64,000 nucleotides of DNA, taken from assembly GCF_028010285.1 (NCBI RefSeq), contig NZ_CP116304.1, positions 3,798,501 to 3,862,500 of the forward strand. The letters are read 5' to 3'. The position numbers and the translations under genes were made by a program. Each line of letters opens with the position of its first letter. Within the stretch, counting starts at the first letter, position 1. This stretch comes from Pseudomonas sp. Q1-7 (GTDB lineage Bacteria > Pseudomonadota > Gammaproteobacteria > Pseudomonadales > Pseudomonadaceae). Below are positions 26,350-36,811 of this stretch, in pieces. The notes beneath the pieces are model-generated. The model had not been told where the DNA came from. It saw only the letters and a list, made by a program, of their open reading frames with translations, and ran no database searches.

Positions 26350-26988
26350 TCAGCTGGCGGGCGACTCGGACTCGCGCTTGCGCTTGTTGCCCATGCGCAC
26401 ACCGATGTCCATGAGGAACTGGAAGAATCCTTCCTGATCCTCCAGCACACTGCTCCAGAACGGCGAGTGGTACAGCGCAACGGCGCCATGCACCAGCGCC
26501 CAGGCGGCGCAGTAGTGGAAGTACGGCGGCACGTCTTCCAGCTTGCCCTCGGCGATCCGGCCCTTGATCAACTGGGTCAGGCGCTCGAAGTTGGACGCAC
26601 GGATCTTGTGCAGCTGCTCGACCATCTCGGGCACCTGGCTGTTCTTCACCACCTTTTCCTCCAGGCGGTCGAACAGTCGGTAGCGCTGCGGATCGCGCAT
26701 GCGGAACTCGAAGTAGGCGCGCGACAAGGCTTCCTTGTCGCGGTCGACATCGGCGGAATGGAACAGCGCGTTCAGGTCACGCTCGTAGTCGAGCATCAGG
26801 CGCAGGTAGATTTCCGCCTTCGACTTGAAGTGCTTGTAGATGGTGCCTTTGCCGATACCCACTGCGTCGGCGATCATCTCGACGGTAACGCTGTCTTCGC
26901 CCTCTTCGAGGAAGAGCTTGAGGGCGGTGTCGAGAATTTCCTGCTCGCGGCGGCGGAACTCACGGACTTTACGGGGTTCTTTCTGCAT
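26350..26988 (-). CDS. pvrA: TetR-family regulator, PvrA-like
   Basis: A 212-residue TetR-type regulator. The HTH is REQEILDTALKLFLEEGEDSV followed by VEMIADAVGIGKGTIYKHF. The C-terminal ligand domain includes FDRLEEKVVKNSQVPEMVEQL. Its position between the DUF1285/DUF4823 pair and the rgsA-tatD block matches P. aeruginosa PA2957, described as PvrA, a regulator of long-chain fatty acid use. That suits the electron-transfer genes nearby. The start codon lacks an evident Shine-Dalgarno, and only 74 bases separate it from the divergent aminotransferase gene. Confidence 0.75.
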   Translation of the reverse strand: MQKEPRKVREFRRREQEILDTALKLFLEEGEDSVTVEMIADAVGIGKGTIYKHFKSKAEIYLRLMLDYERDLNALFHSADVDRDKEALSRAYFEFRMRDPQRYRLFDRLEEKVVKNSQVPEMVEQLHKIRASNFERLTQLIKGRIAEGKLEDVPPYFHYCAAWALVHGAVALYHSPFWSSVLEDQEGFFQFLMDIGVRMGNKRKRESESPAS

Positions 26989-27062
26989 AAAGGGACTGTG
27001 GGGTCGAAAATCAAGCCGCGTATTATGCCTATCTGGCGTAAAAATGCACGGATCATCCGACT

Positions 27063-28196
27063 ATGAGCGTATTGCAAGATGAGTTTGCCCAGGCGGACGG
27101 CCTCCGCTATCTCAACCATGCGGCCGTCGCCCCCTGGCCGAAACGCGCGACCCGTGCGGTCCAGCGTTTTGCCGAAGAGAACTGGCGCCTAGGCGCCAGG
27201 GACTATCCAGACTGGCTGAGTGTAGAACGTCGTCTGCGCGAACGCCTGGCCAGACTACTGAACGCCCCGACCACCGCCGATCTCGCACTGGTCAAGAATA
27301 CATCTGAAGCCCTGTCCTTCGTAGCTTTCGGCCTGGACTGGATGGAGGGCGACCAGGTCGTCATCAGCGACCAGGAGTTCCCCTCCAACCGAGTCGTCTG
27401 GGAAGCCCTGAGACGCTATGGAGTGACGACTATCCAAGTGCCGCTGGACGAGAGCGATCCGGAAGGCGCCCTGCTCGCCGCCTGTGGGCCGCGCACCCGA
27501 CTCCTCTCGATCAGCGCCGTGCAATACGCCAGCGGCCTGCGCCTGGACCTGCAGCGGCTGGGCCAGGCGTGCCGCCAGCGAGGCGTGCTTTTCTGTGTCG
27601 ACGCCATCCAGCAACTCGGCGCCCTGCCCTTCGACGTCCAGTCCATCGATTGCGCGTTCGCCATGGCCGACGGCCACAAGTGGATGCTCGGCCCTGAAGG
27701 CCTGGGCGTCTTCTATTGCCGCAGTGATCTGCGCCAGCAGTTGAAACTGCATGAATACGGCTGGCACATGCTGGAACACCCTGGCGACTACGAACGCGCC
27801 GATTGGGAACCCTCGCGCACCGCCCGCCGCTTCGAATGCGGCAGTCCCAACATGCTGGGCGCCATGGCCCTGGAGGCCAGCCTGTCGCTGCTGGAACAGG
27901 TCGGCATGGTGCAGGTGGCGGCAGCATTGGCGGAACGGGTGCAATGGTTGCAGGACGGGTTGATGCAGATTCCCGGCACGCAACTGCTGAGTCCGCTGAA
28001 TCCGGTACGCCGGGCCGGCATCCTCAACTTTCGCCTGGACGGCTGGGACAATCAGGCGCTGTTCGAACGACTGCGGGCCGAGCAGGTAGTCTGTGCCCTG
28101 AGGGGCGGCGGCATTCGCCTCTCTCCGCACTTCTACACCGAACCCCGCGTGATAGACGACACCCTGGCGTTGTTGCGCCAGATGGCAGACGCATGA
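27063..28196 (+). CDS. Class V aminotransferase / cysteine desulfurase-like
   Basis: A 377-residue PLP enzyme of the class V aminotransferase (SufS/NifS-like) fold. NHAAVAPWPKR near the N-terminus, ADLALVKNTSEALSFVA, VDAIQQLGALPFD and the PLP lysine in MADGHKWMLGPEGLG are visible. The active-site cysteine loop of real cysteine desulfurases is not evident: the equivalent C-terminal region reads CALRGGGIRLSPHFYTE, typical of the wider family (selenocysteine-lyase or isopenicillin-epimerase-like). Substrate unknown. It diverges from the pvrA-like gene with a 74-base gap and may share its control. rgsA follows downstream. Confidence 0.78.
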   Translation: MSVLQDEFAQADGLRYLNHAAVAPWPKRATRAVQRFAEENWRLGARDYPDWLSVERRLRERLARLLNAPTTADLALVKNTSEALSFVAFGLDWMEGDQVVISDQEFPSNRVVWEALRRYGVTTIQVPLDESDPEGALLAACGPRTRLLSISAVQYASGLRLDLQRLGQACRQRGVLFCVDAIQQLGALPFDVQSIDCAFAMADGHKWMLGPEGLGVFYCRSDLRQQLKLHEYGWHMLEHPGDYERADWEPSRTARRFECGSPNMLGAMALEASLSLLEQVGMVQVAAALAERVQWLQDGLMQIPGTQLLSPLNPVRRAGILNFRLDGWDNQALFERLRAEQVVCALRGGGIRLSPHFYTEPRVIDDTLALLRQMADA

Positions 28197-28274
28197 GGAC
28201 TCAGCCGACGCCGGTGTATTCCAAATAGGTTTAAGAATCGCCGCCAGCCTGTCTGGACGCGTGGGGATAATGGC

Positions 28275-28281
28275 CAATACT
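28275..28281 (+). promoter_or_regulatory. Sigma-S type -10 of rgsA
   Basis: CAATACT fits six of seven positions of the RpoS-type extended -10 CTATACT and lies seven bases before the inferred transcript start. rgsA of P. aeruginosa and P. fluorescens is RpoS-dependent. Confidence 0.55.
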
Positions 28282-28287
28282 TCTTCT

Positions 28288-28408
28288 TACTGGCGCGCGG
28301 CATCTCCCCCCAAGTGCCCAGCCAGTCGAGGAACCGTGGATCGCGTTCCTTTGTTTTACTCCTAATGGTCTTGACCCGGATTCATCCCCCAGAACCCGGG
28401 TTTTTTTT
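28288..28408 (+). ncRNA. rgsA: Small RNA RgsA (P16)
   Basis: About 120 bases of non-coding plus-strand DNA between the aminotransferase gene and convergent tatD. A sigma-S-like -10 lies at its 5' side, and it ends in ACCCGG-N16-CCGGGT followed by eight T, an intrinsic terminator. Place (beside tatD), length and RpoS-like promoter agree with RgsA, the Gac/RpoS-controlled sRNA linked to oxidative stress resistance. Exact ends are estimated. Sequence identity to the known RNA is from memory, not alignment. Confidence 0.75.
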
Positions 28409-28444
28409 GCGTGCAGCATTTTCCAGCCGGCATGGAGGCAGCGC

Positions 28445-29227
28445 TCATGCGCGTCGCGCAAGGGGAAACAGGCGCAGGTAGTTCTCGCCGGTCTGCTCGG
28501 CAAGGACCTCGAAAGGTACACCACGCAAGTCCGCCAGGAACTCCGCCACCTCGCGCACGTATTGCGGCAGGTTGGGCTTTCCGCGATGAGGGACGGGGGC
28601 GAGATAGGGCGAGTCGGTCTCTACCAGCAGGCGATCGGCCGGTACCTGACGGGCCACCTCGCGCAGGGCATCGGCATTGCGGAAGGTCACGATACCGGAC
28701 AGCGAGATATAGAAGCCCAGGTCCAGCGCGGCGCGGGCCATGTCCCAGTCTTCAGTGAAGCAATGCAGCACACCGGCCTGGGGTAGCGCCGCCTCTCGGA
28801 GCAATGCCAGGGTGTCGGCTCTGGCTTCGCGGGTATGCACGATGACCGGCTTGCCGGTCACTTTCGCCGCCTCCAGATGCAGGCGGAAGGCCTGCTGCTG
28901 AAGCGCTGCGGCCTCGGGTTCGTAGTGGTAGTCCAGACCGGTTTCGCCAATGGCCACCACCCGCGGATGCGCCAGCTCGCCGAGCAGCCAATCCAGCGCC
29001 AGGGACTCGCCTGGCTGCAGGTCAAGGGGATGGACGCCAACGGAACAATGCACATCCTCGTAGCGCTCGGCCAGGGACTTTACCGCGGCGGCATTCTCGG
29101 CACTCACGCCAATGCAGAGGAATTGGCTGACTCCGCGGGCACGGGCGGCATCCAGGGCGGCATCCAGTGAACCACCGTGGGCGGCCAGGTCGAGGCGGTC
29201 CAGGTGGCAGTGGGAATCGATCAACAT
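28445..29227 (-). CDS. tatD: TatD-family metal-dependent nuclease
   Basis: A 260-residue TIM-barrel metallohydrolase of the TatD DNase family. DSHCHLD at residues 4-10, GETGLDYHY, PVIVHTREA, HCFTED and ETDSPYLAP supply the metal ligands. TatD-type enzymes act as 3'-5' exonucleases in DNA repair; despite the name they are not part of the Tat export machine. It is the last gene of the fabF-to-tatD strand and converges on the RgsA terminator. ATG at 29227. Confidence 0.92.
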   Translation of the reverse strand: MLIDSHCHLDRLDLAAHGGSLDAALDAARARGVSQFLCIGVSAENAAAVKSLAERYEDVHCSVGVHPLDLQPGESLALDWLLGELAHPRVVAIGETGLDYHYEPEAAALQQQAFRLHLEAAKVTGKPVIVHTREARADTLALLREAALPQAGVLHCFTEDWDMARAALDLGFYISLSGIVTFRNADALREVARQVPADRLLVETDSPYLAPVPHRGKPNLPQYVREVAEFLADLRGVPFEVLAEQTGENYLRLFPLARRA

Positions 29228-29295
29228 GGTTCATGGCTCCAGGCGCAGGCGCCGAGCTTCAAGCCCGACGCTTGTAGCCCGCGCCTGACGGCCGG

Positions 29296-29652
29296 TTACA
29301 TCGTGTGAGTGGGACGGTCGGACTTGAGGGCGCCGGCGAGGTAGGTCTCGATCTTGTTACGCGCGCCGCTGTCACTGTCGTTGAACTGGACGCCAATGCC
29401 CGCTGCGCGATTGCCCTGGGCGCCCTTGGGGGTAATCCAGACCACCTTGCCGGCGACCGGAATCTTCTCCTGCTCATCCATCAGGTTGAGCAGCATGAAA
29501 ACTTCGTCACCAAGCTTGTAGGTCTTGTTGGTCGGAATGAACAGGCCACCGTTCTTGATGAACGGCATGTAGGCGGCGTACAGCACGGACTTGTCCTTGA
29601 TGGTCAAGGACAGAATCCCGTTACGCGGACCCAGATTCGGTGGCAGGCTCAT
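29296..29652 (-). CDS. pilZ: PilZ domain protein of type IV pilus assembly
   Basis: A 118-residue single PilZ domain, the founding member of the family, needed for type IV pilus biogenesis. LSLTIKDKSVLYAAYMPFI, NGGLFIPTNKTYKLGDEVFML and GIGVQF are highly conserved. The RxxxR and (D/N)xSxxG motifs that bind cyclic-di-GMP in other PilZ proteins are absent, in line with the non-binding behaviour of true PilZ. Downstream of holB by about 36 bases. The length equals that of P. aeruginosa PilZ. Confidence 0.95.
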   Translation of the reverse strand: MSLPPNLGPRNGILSLTIKDKSVLYAAYMPFIKNGGLFIPTNKTYKLGDEVFMLLNLMDEQEKIPVAGKVVWITPKGAQGNRAAGIGVQFNDSDSGARNKIETYLAGALKSDRPTHTM

Positions 29653-29688
29653 GCGTTATTTCCTGGCAAGCTGGTTCAGCCACCGATT

Positions 29689-31309
<1,621 letters not shown>

Positions 31310-31313
31310 TTAT

Positions 31314-32351
31314 TCATTGCGGGGCCGGGCTCGAGCGATAGTCGCTGCGGCGCTTCAGCTGGAAGTCGCGCACGGCCTGGTTGTGCTCGCCCAGGGTCTC
31401 GGAGAATACATGGCTGCCATCACCACGGGCGACGAAATAGAGGCTCCGGCCCGAAGCGGGATGCAATGCGGCATGGATGGCCTCACGTCCGGCAAGGGCG
31501 ATCGGCGTTGGCGGCAGACCACTGATGACGTAGGTGTTGTAGGGCGTCGCCTCGCGCAGATGGTCACGAGTCAGGTTGCCGTTGTAGCGCTCGCCGAGAC
31601 CGTAGATCACGGTCGGGTCGGTCTGCAGCAGCATGCCGGTTCGCAGGCGACGGACGAAGACGCCGGCAATCTGCTTGCGCTCGGTCGCCACGCCAGTCTC
31701 CTTCTCCACCAGGGACGCCATGATCAGTGCCTGGTAGGGGTCCTTGTAAGGCAACTGCTCCGCGCGTTTGCTCCACTCCTCCGCCAGTACCTGATCGAGA
31801 CGATCGCGCGCCTGCTTCAGCAGGTCGATATCGCGCATGCCACGCACGTAGCGATAGGTATCGGGAAAGAAGCGGCCTTCGGGGTACTCGCCCGGGCGAC
31901 CGAGACGAGCCATCAGTTCGGCATCGTCGACATTGGTCAGGGTCTGCTCGAGCTTGGCCTGCTTGGCCAGCGCCGCGCGGACCTGGCGGAAGCTCCAGCC
32001 TTCCACCAAGGTCAGGCTGTACTGCACCACCGCACCGCGCTGCCAGAGCTCCAGCAGGTCGACCGCGCGCATTCCGGGGGTTACGCGGTACTCGCCACTG
32101 TGCAGGGAGGCGTTGGCCAGGTTGAAGCGCCAGTACTGGCGCAACCAGAAGGCATTGTTCAGCACCCCCTCTTGTTCCAGGCGGTTGAGCAGGCCGCCCG
32201 GCGTGGCACCAGCCGGGACATCGAGCATCCGCTCGGCGGAGATGTTCAGGGGTTGCTGGAGGGTAACGCGTTGCTGCCAGCCGGCAAAGGCCACCAACAA
32301 GCCGGCAAGGAGCAGGCCTGCCTCCAGCATCAGCAGGAATTTGCGTATCAC
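31314..32351 (-). CDS. mltG: Endolytic murein transglycosylase MltG
   Basis: A 345-residue single-pass membrane protein that cuts nascent glycan strands in the wall. An N-terminal membrane helix (FLLMLEAGLLLAGLLVAFAG) precedes a LysM-like region and the YceG catalytic domain. The catalytic glutamate is in ASLVEKETGV, and DPTVIYGLGERYNGNLT and SGLPPTPIALAG are family motifs. The start is GTG at 32351, three bases after the pabC stop. Confidence 0.94.
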   Translation of the reverse strand: MIRKFLLMLEAGLLLAGLLVAFAGWQQRVTLQQPLNISAERMLDVPAGATPGGLLNRLEQEGVLNNAFWLRQYWRFNLANASLHSGEYRVTPGMRAVDLLELWQRGAVVQYSLTLVEGWSFRQVRAALAKQAKLEQTLTNVDDAELMARLGRPGEYPEGRFFPDTYRYVRGMRDIDLLKQARDRLDQVLAEEWSKRAEQLPYKDPYQALIMASLVEKETGVATERKQIAGVFVRRLRTGMLLQTDPTVIYGLGERYNGNLTRDHLREATPYNTYVISGLPPTPIALAGREAIHAALHPASGRSLYFVARGDGSHVFSETLGEHNQAVRDFQLKRRSDYRSSPAPQ

Positions 32352-32354
32352 GAA

Positions 32355-33170
32355 TCAGATGTCCAGTAGATCGCGGGCGATGGCCTGAAGTTTACGGGTC
32401 AGCGGCCCGACCGGCCAGTGATGGCCTGTTACAGAACGCACCGGCCAAATACCGAAGAGGCTGTTGCAGAGGAACACCTCATCGGCCTGGAGGAATTCTT
32501 CGAAGACGATGTCACGCACCTCCGCCGGAATACCCGCCGCACCGACGGCGTCCAGCAGCGCCGCACGCATGACACCGGCGACCCCGCAACGGGACAGGTC
32601 GGCAGTCACCAGCACACCATCACGCGCGATGAAGAGGTTGCTGAATACGCCCTCGACCACACGACCGGCCTGGTCCCGCATCAGGCCCTCGGCGAACTCG
32701 CTGCCCTGCCACTCGGCACGGGCCAGCACCTGTTCCAGGCGATTCAAATGCTTGAGGCCCGCCAGCAGCGGCTGCTCGGCAAGACGCGTCGCACAGGGGA
32801 AGAGCTGGACGCCCTGCTCCCGATGGCTTTCCGGGTAAGCCGGAAACGGGCCGCTCTGCAGAATGCGCCGGGGCAAGGCGACCGGTGGAGGTGCATAGCC
32901 TCGCAAGCCTTCGCCACGGGTGACCATCAGCTTGACGACCCCCTCCCCCAGCCCGGCCGAAAAGGCCAGCAATTCGGTGCGCATCTGCTGGAGGTCGAGA
33001 GGAAGGCCAAGGCGTCGGCAGCCTTCGGCCAGCCGCGCCATGTGGTACTCAAGCAGCGGGGGGCGGCCGGCACGGACGGCGATGGTCTCGAAAAGCCCAT
33101 CGCCGTATGCCAGGCCGCGATCCTTGATGGATATCGACTCGGCAGGATGACCGTCGACCCAGTTCGGCAT
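32355..33170 (-). CDS. pabC: Aminodeoxychorismate lyase
   Basis: A 271-residue PLP enzyme of fold type IV that converts 4-amino-4-deoxychorismate to p-aminobenzoate and pyruvate for folate. DRGLAYGDGLFETI lies near the N-terminus, the PLP lysine is in LAGLKHLNRLEQVLAR, and MRDQAGRVVEGVFSNLF is the family signature. The start ATG overlaps the fabF stop (TGATG). The pabC-mltG-tmk-holB run after fabF is the usual gammaproteobacterial order. Confidence 0.93.
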   Translation of the reverse strand: MPNWVDGHPAESISIKDRGLAYGDGLFETIAVRAGRPPLLEYHMARLAEGCRRLGLPLDLQQMRTELLAFSAGLGEGVVKLMVTRGEGLRGYAPPPVALPRRILQSGPFPAYPESHREQGVQLFPCATRLAEQPLLAGLKHLNRLEQVLARAEWQGSEFAEGLMRDQAGRVVEGVFSNLFIARDGVLVTADLSRCGVAGVMRAALLDAVGAAGIPAEVRDIVFEEFLQADEVFLCNSLFGIWPVRSVTGHHWPVGPLTRKLQAIARDLLDI

Positions 33171-34414
33171 CAGCCCGCGAACCGGCGGAACACCAGGGAA
33201 CCGTTGGTGCCGCCGAAGCCGAAGGAGTTGGACAACACGACATCGATGGGCATGGAGCGCGCTTCGTGGGGCACGAAATCGAGGTCGCAGCCTTCATCCG
33301 GCTCATCGAGGTTGATGGTGGGCGGCGCCACCTGATCACGCAGGGCCAGCACGCTGAAAATCGCCTCCACGGCACCGGCGGCGCCCAGCAGGTGGCCGGT
33401 CATGGACTTGGTGGAACTGACGGCGAGCTTGTAGGCGTGATCGCCGAACACCGACTTGAGCGCCATGGCCTCAGCCACATCGCCAGCCGGCGTCGAGGTG
33501 CCATGGGCGTTCACGTACTGCACCTGATCGACGTTCAGACCGGCATCACGCAGGGCGTTGCGCATGCAGCGCGCGGCACCGGCGCCATCGTCCGGCGGCG
33601 ACGTCATATGGAAAGCGTCACCGCTCATGCCGAAGCCGATCAGCTCCGCATAGATGGTTGCCCCGCGGGCCTTGGCATGCTCCAACTCCTCCAGCACCAG
33701 GGCGCCGGCACCGTCGGACAGCACGAAGCCGTCGCGGCCCTTGTCCCAGGGACGGCTGGCGCGCGCGGGGTCGTCATTGCGGGTGGACAGCGCCCGGGCA
33801 GCGCCGAATCCGCCCAGACCGAGGCCGCAAGCGGCCATCTCGGAACCACCCGCAACCATCACGTCGGCCTCGCCGTAAGCGATATTGCGCGCGGCCATGC
33901 CGATGCAGTGGGTGCCGGTGGTGCAGGCGGTAGCGATGGCGTAGTTCGGGCCCTGGATACCCAGGTGGATCGACAGGAAGCCGGACACCATGTTGATGAT
34001 CGAACCAGGCACGAAGAACGGCGAGATACGCCGCGGCCCCTGCTCGTGCAGCGACTTGCAGTTGTTCTCGATGTTGGTCAGGCCGCCAATGCCGGAGCCC
34101 ATGGCGACACCAATGCGCTCGCGATTGGCATCGGTGACCTCGAGCCCCGAGTCACGCACGGCCTGGAAGCTGGCGGCAAGACCGTACTGGATGAACAGGT
34201 CGAGCTTGCGCGCTTCCTTGGCCGACAGGTACTCCTCGACATTGAAGCCCTTCACCGAGCCGCCGAAACGGGTGGAGTAGGCGGAAAGGTCCATATGTTC
34301 GATCGGACCGATGCCACTACGGCCAGCCAGAATTCCCTGCCAGGTGCTCGGTACATCGGTACCCAGCGGCGACAGCATGCCAAGGCCAGTGACCACGACG
34401 CGTCTACGCGACAC
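33170..34414 (-). CDS. fabF: Beta-ketoacyl-ACP synthase II
   Basis: A 414-residue condensing enzyme elongating acyl-ACP with malonyl-ACP. The active site is complete: Cys164 in ATACTTGTH, the first His in [11 protein letters not shown] and the second in [15 protein letters not shown] at 34414 is taken as the start because AAGGAG lies seven bases before it and the protein then begins [10 protein letters not shown] like its relatives; an extra six codons upstream are possible but would overlap the ribosome site. It is separated from acpP by a terminator hairpin, so only part of the acpP transcripts are expected to extend into fabF. Confidence 0.95.
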   Translation of the reverse strand: MSRRRVVVTGLGMLSPLGTDVPSTWQGILAGRSGIGPIEHMDLSAYSTRFGGSVKGFNVEEYLSAKEARKLDLFIQYGLAASFQAVRDSGLEVTDANRERIGVAMGSGIGGLTNIENNCKSLHEQGPRRISPFFVPGSIINMVSGFLSIHLGIQGPNYAIATACTTGTHCIGMAARNIAYGEADVMVAGGSEMAACGLGLGGFGAARALSTRNDDPARASRPWDKGRDGFVLSDGAGALVLEELEHAKARGATIYAELIGFGMSGDAFHMTSPPDDGAGAARCMRNALRDAGLNVDQVQYVNAHGTSTPAGDVAEAMALKSVFGDHAYKLAVSSTKSMTGHLLGAAGAVEAIFSVLALRDQVAPPTINLDEPDEGCDLDFVPHEARSMPIDVVLSNSFGFGGTNGSLVFRRFAG

Positions 34415-34521
34415 AGCGATCTCCTTCTTCAATCTTCACGGCGGTTGATTCGGGTTAACAGACTCTTGAAAAGCCCGGCAGGTAACATTCGCCATCGCGG
34501 ATTTTCAACAATCGGCTAAAG

Positions 34522-34556
34522 AAAAGCCGCACGCCCGGTCGGGTCGTGCGGCTTTT
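34522..34556 (-). terminator. Terminator/attenuator between acpP and fabF
   Basis: AAAAGCCGCACG and CGTGCGGCTTTT make a 12-pair stem with an 11-base loop, 26 bases after the acpP stop. The T-run on the minus strand is short (TTTTC), so partial read-through into fabF is likely. This would explain the high acpP to fabF ratio cells need. Confidence 0.85.
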
Positions 34557-34581
34557 CCGCGTCGGGGAACCGACGACTACA

Positions 34582-34818
34582 TTACTGCGCGTGGGCGTTG
34601 ATGTAGTCGATGGCTTCCTGAACGGTGGTGATCTTCTCGGCTTGCTCGTCCGGGATTTCGGTCTCGAATTCCTCTTCCAGAGCCATCACCAGCTCAACGG
34701 TGTCAAGGGAGTCGGCGCCCAGGTCTTCAACGAAGGAAGCGCTGTTGGTGACTTCGTCTTCTTTGACGCCCAGTTGCTCGGCGACGATTTTCTTGACGCG
34801 TTCTTCGATGGTGCTCAT
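34582..34818 (-). CDS. acpP: Acyl carrier protein
   Basis: A 78-residue acidic four-helix protein that carries the growing acyl chain. Ser37 in [11 protein letters not shown] receives 4'-phosphopantetheine. The N-terminus [18 protein letters not shown] is typical. The ribosome site AGGAG lies nine bases upstream (minus strand AGGAGTGAAAACAAGGT). It has its own strong promoter (34866-34893) and a terminator behind it, in keeping with ACP being one of the most abundant proteins. Confidence 0.97.
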   Translation of the reverse strand: MSTIEERVKKIVAEQLGVKEDEVTNSASFVEDLGADSLDTVELVMALEEEFETEIPDEQAEKITTVQEAIDYINAHAQ

Positions 34819-34865
34819 ACCTTGTTTTCACTCCTATGGAAAAATCCGTGCAGCTGGGGCTGCAG

Positions 34866-34893
34866 TGTATAGAAAGGGTTTTCCGCATTTCAA
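34866..34893 (-). promoter_or_regulatory. acpP promoter
   Basis: On the minus strand TTGAAA, 16 bases, TATACA. The expected start is near 34859, about 40 bases before the acpP start codon. The spacing and a perfect five-of-six -35 suggest a strong constitutive promoter. Confidence 0.7.
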
Positions 34894-34935
34894 GCAGAAC
34901 GCCTGAACCCCTTCCGGATCGCCGCAACGAAATGT

Positions 34936-34960
34936 CTATAACCCGGCTGCACTGTTATAG
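34936..34960. promoter_or_regulatory. Inverted repeat upstream of the acpP promoter
   Basis: CTATAAC-N11-GTTATAG: perfect seven-base arms whose centre lies about 57 bases upstream of the acpP -35. No T-run follows on either strand. It could be an operator for acpP, or the -10-like TATAAC may itself be part of an upstream promoter. Confidence 0.45.
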
Positions 34961-35009
34961 CGAATTCTAGACAGCCCATATGACAGCTTCCTGAAGGGAT
35001 TCGTCACAT

Positions 35010-35753
35010 TCAGCTCATGTACATGCCGCCGTTGACCGGAATGGTCGCGCCGGTGACGTAGGCCGCGCCGTCGGAAGCGAGGAAGCCCACCACCCTGGCG
35101 ATCTCTTCAGCCTGGCCCAGGCGGCCCAGCGGGATCTGGGTCAGCAGGGCGTCGCGCTGGGCTTCTGGCAGTTCGCGAGTCATGTCGGTGTCGATAAAGC
35201 CCGGTGCTACCGCGTTGACGGTGATGGCACGGGAGCCGACCTCACGCGCCAGCGCGCGACTGAAACCTTCCAGGCCGGCCTTTGCGGCCGCGTAGTTTGT
35301 CTGTCCGGCGTTGCCCATGGCACCCACCACCGAACCGATGTTGATGATGCGGCCCCAGCGAGCCTTGGTCATACCGCGCAGCACGGCCTTGGACAGGCGG
35401 TACAGGCTGTTCAGGTTGGTGTTGATGACATCGAACCACTCGTCATCTTTCATGCGCAGCATCAGGTTGTCGCGGGTGATGCCGGCGTTGTTCACCAGGA
35501 TCAGCGGCTGACCGAGGTGCTGCTGGATGTGCTCCAGGGTGCTGGCGACCGATTCGTCGTCGCTGACATCCAGAACCAGGCCGGCACCTTCGATGCCGCT
35601 GCTCTTGAGGTACTCGGCGATGCGCTCGGCACCGGAAGCGGTGGTCGCGGTGCCGATCACCACGGCGCCCTGACGGCCCAGTTCGAGAGCAATAGCCTGG
35701 CCAATGCCGCGGCTCGCACCGGTGACCAGTGCCACCTTACCTTGCAGACTCAT
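35010..35753 (-). CDS. fabG: 3-oxoacyl-ACP reductase
   Basis: A 247-residue NADPH-dependent SDR that reduces beta-ketoacyl-ACP in the first reductive step of the elongation cycle. TGASRGIG at 12-19, NNAGITRDNLMLRM, and the Ser-Tyr-Lys triad in INIGSVVGAMGNAGQ and TNYAAAKAGLEG are intact, and the C-terminus ends with the conserved VNGGMYMS. AGGAGAAGACCT precedes the ATG at 35753. It follows fabD by 15 bases and precedes acpP by about 190 bases, where a new promoter begins. Confidence 0.96.
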   Translation of the reverse strand: MSLQGKVALVTGASRGIGQAIALELGRQGAVVIGTATTASGAERIAEYLKSSGIEGAGLVLDVSDDESVASTLEHIQQHLGQPLILVNNAGITRDNLMLRMKDDEWFDVINTNLNSLYRLSKAVLRGMTKARWGRIINIGSVVGAMGNAGQTNYAAAKAGLEGFSRALAREVGSRAITVNAVAPGFIDTDMTRELPEAQRDALLTQIPLGRLGQAEEIARVVGFLASDGAAYVTGATIPVNGGMYMS

Positions 35754-35768
35754 AGGTCTTCTCCTTGT

Positions 35769-36707
35769 TCAGGCCAGCGCAGCGCGGGCGGCTGCGAAAG
35801 CATCAGGGGTATCCAGGTTGTGAGTATTGACGCCCTTCACGCAGCGCTTGTTCAGACCGGACAACACCTTGCCCGGACCACACTCGACCAGTTCGGTGAC
35901 GCCACGCTCGGAAAGACTGACCATCGACTCTACCCAGCGCACCGGACTGTAGAGCTGGGCCAGCAGGTCGCGCTTGAGTTCAGCCAGGTCTGCCACCACG
36001 GCGGCGCTGACGTTCTGTACCAGCGGAATCTGCGGTGCCTGCCAGGCCAGGGCTTCGACCGACTCCGCGAAGCGCTCGGCGGCCGGCTTCATCAGCGCGC
36101 AGTGGGACGGCACGCTCACCGGCAGCGGCATGGCGCGCTTGGCACCACGCGCCTTGCACGCCTCGATGGCACGCTCGACGGCCGCAGCGGCGCCAGCGAT
36201 CACCACCTGGCCGGGCGCATTGAAGTTCACGGCGCTGACCACCTCGCCCTGCGCGGCTTCGACGCAGGCTGCCAGCACATCTGCATCCTCCAGACCGAGT
36301 ATGGCGGCCATGCCGCCCTGCCCCGCCGGTACGGCCTGCTGCATCAGTTGGCCACGACGCTCGACCAGTTTCACGGCATCGGCGAAAGCCAGGCTGCCAG
36401 CGGCGACCAGGGCGGAGTATTCGCCCAGACTGTGACCCGCGACGTAGGCCGGACGCGCACCACCCTCGGCCAGCCACAGGCGCCAAAGGGCGATGGAGGC
36501 AGTGAGGATGGCTGGCTGGGTCTTGTCGGTCTGGTTGAGTTGTTCTTCCGGACCTTGCTGAGTCAGCGCCCAGAGGTCATAACCGAGGGCCTCGGAGGCT
36601 TCGGCGAAGGTATCCAGGACCAGCTTCTGCTGGCCCCCCTGCTCGGCCAGCATGCCCAGAGACTGGGAGCCCTGACCGGGAAACACGAAAGCGAGGGATG
36701 CGGACAT
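35769..36707 (-). CDS. fabD: Malonyl-CoA-ACP transacylase
   Basis: A 312-residue transacylase that loads malonate from CoA on to ACP. VFPGQGSQSLGML near the N-terminus, the nucleophile serine in AGHSLGEYSALVA, QQAVPAGQGGMAAILG and the histidine in VSVPSHCALMKP form the active site. It ends close to fabG, with a Shine-Dalgarno between them. A 104-base gap separates it from plsX, and a promoter may exist there, but no good match was found. Confidence 0.96.
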   Translation of the reverse strand: MSASLAFVFPGQGSQSLGMLAEQGGQQKLVLDTFAEASEALGYDLWALTQQGPEEQLNQTDKTQPAILTASIALWRLWLAEGGARPAYVAGHSLGEYSALVAAGSLAFADAVKLVERRGQLMQQAVPAGQGGMAAILGLEDADVLAACVEAAQGEVVSAVNFNAPGQVVIAGAAAAVERAIEACKARGAKRAMPLPVSVPSHCALMKPAAERFAESVEALAWQAPQIPLVQNVSAAVVADLAELKRDLLAQLYSPVRWVESMVSLSERGVTELVECGPGKVLSGLNKRCVKGVNTHNLDTPDAFAAARAALA

Positions 36708-36811
36708 GTAAGTAAGGTCCCTTTTCTGGCGGTATAGGGAGATTGACGCCCAGCATAGCCAAGCGCAGGAAACTGACAGTTGGATGACAGCCTGCCAATA
36801 GCGGTCACATC

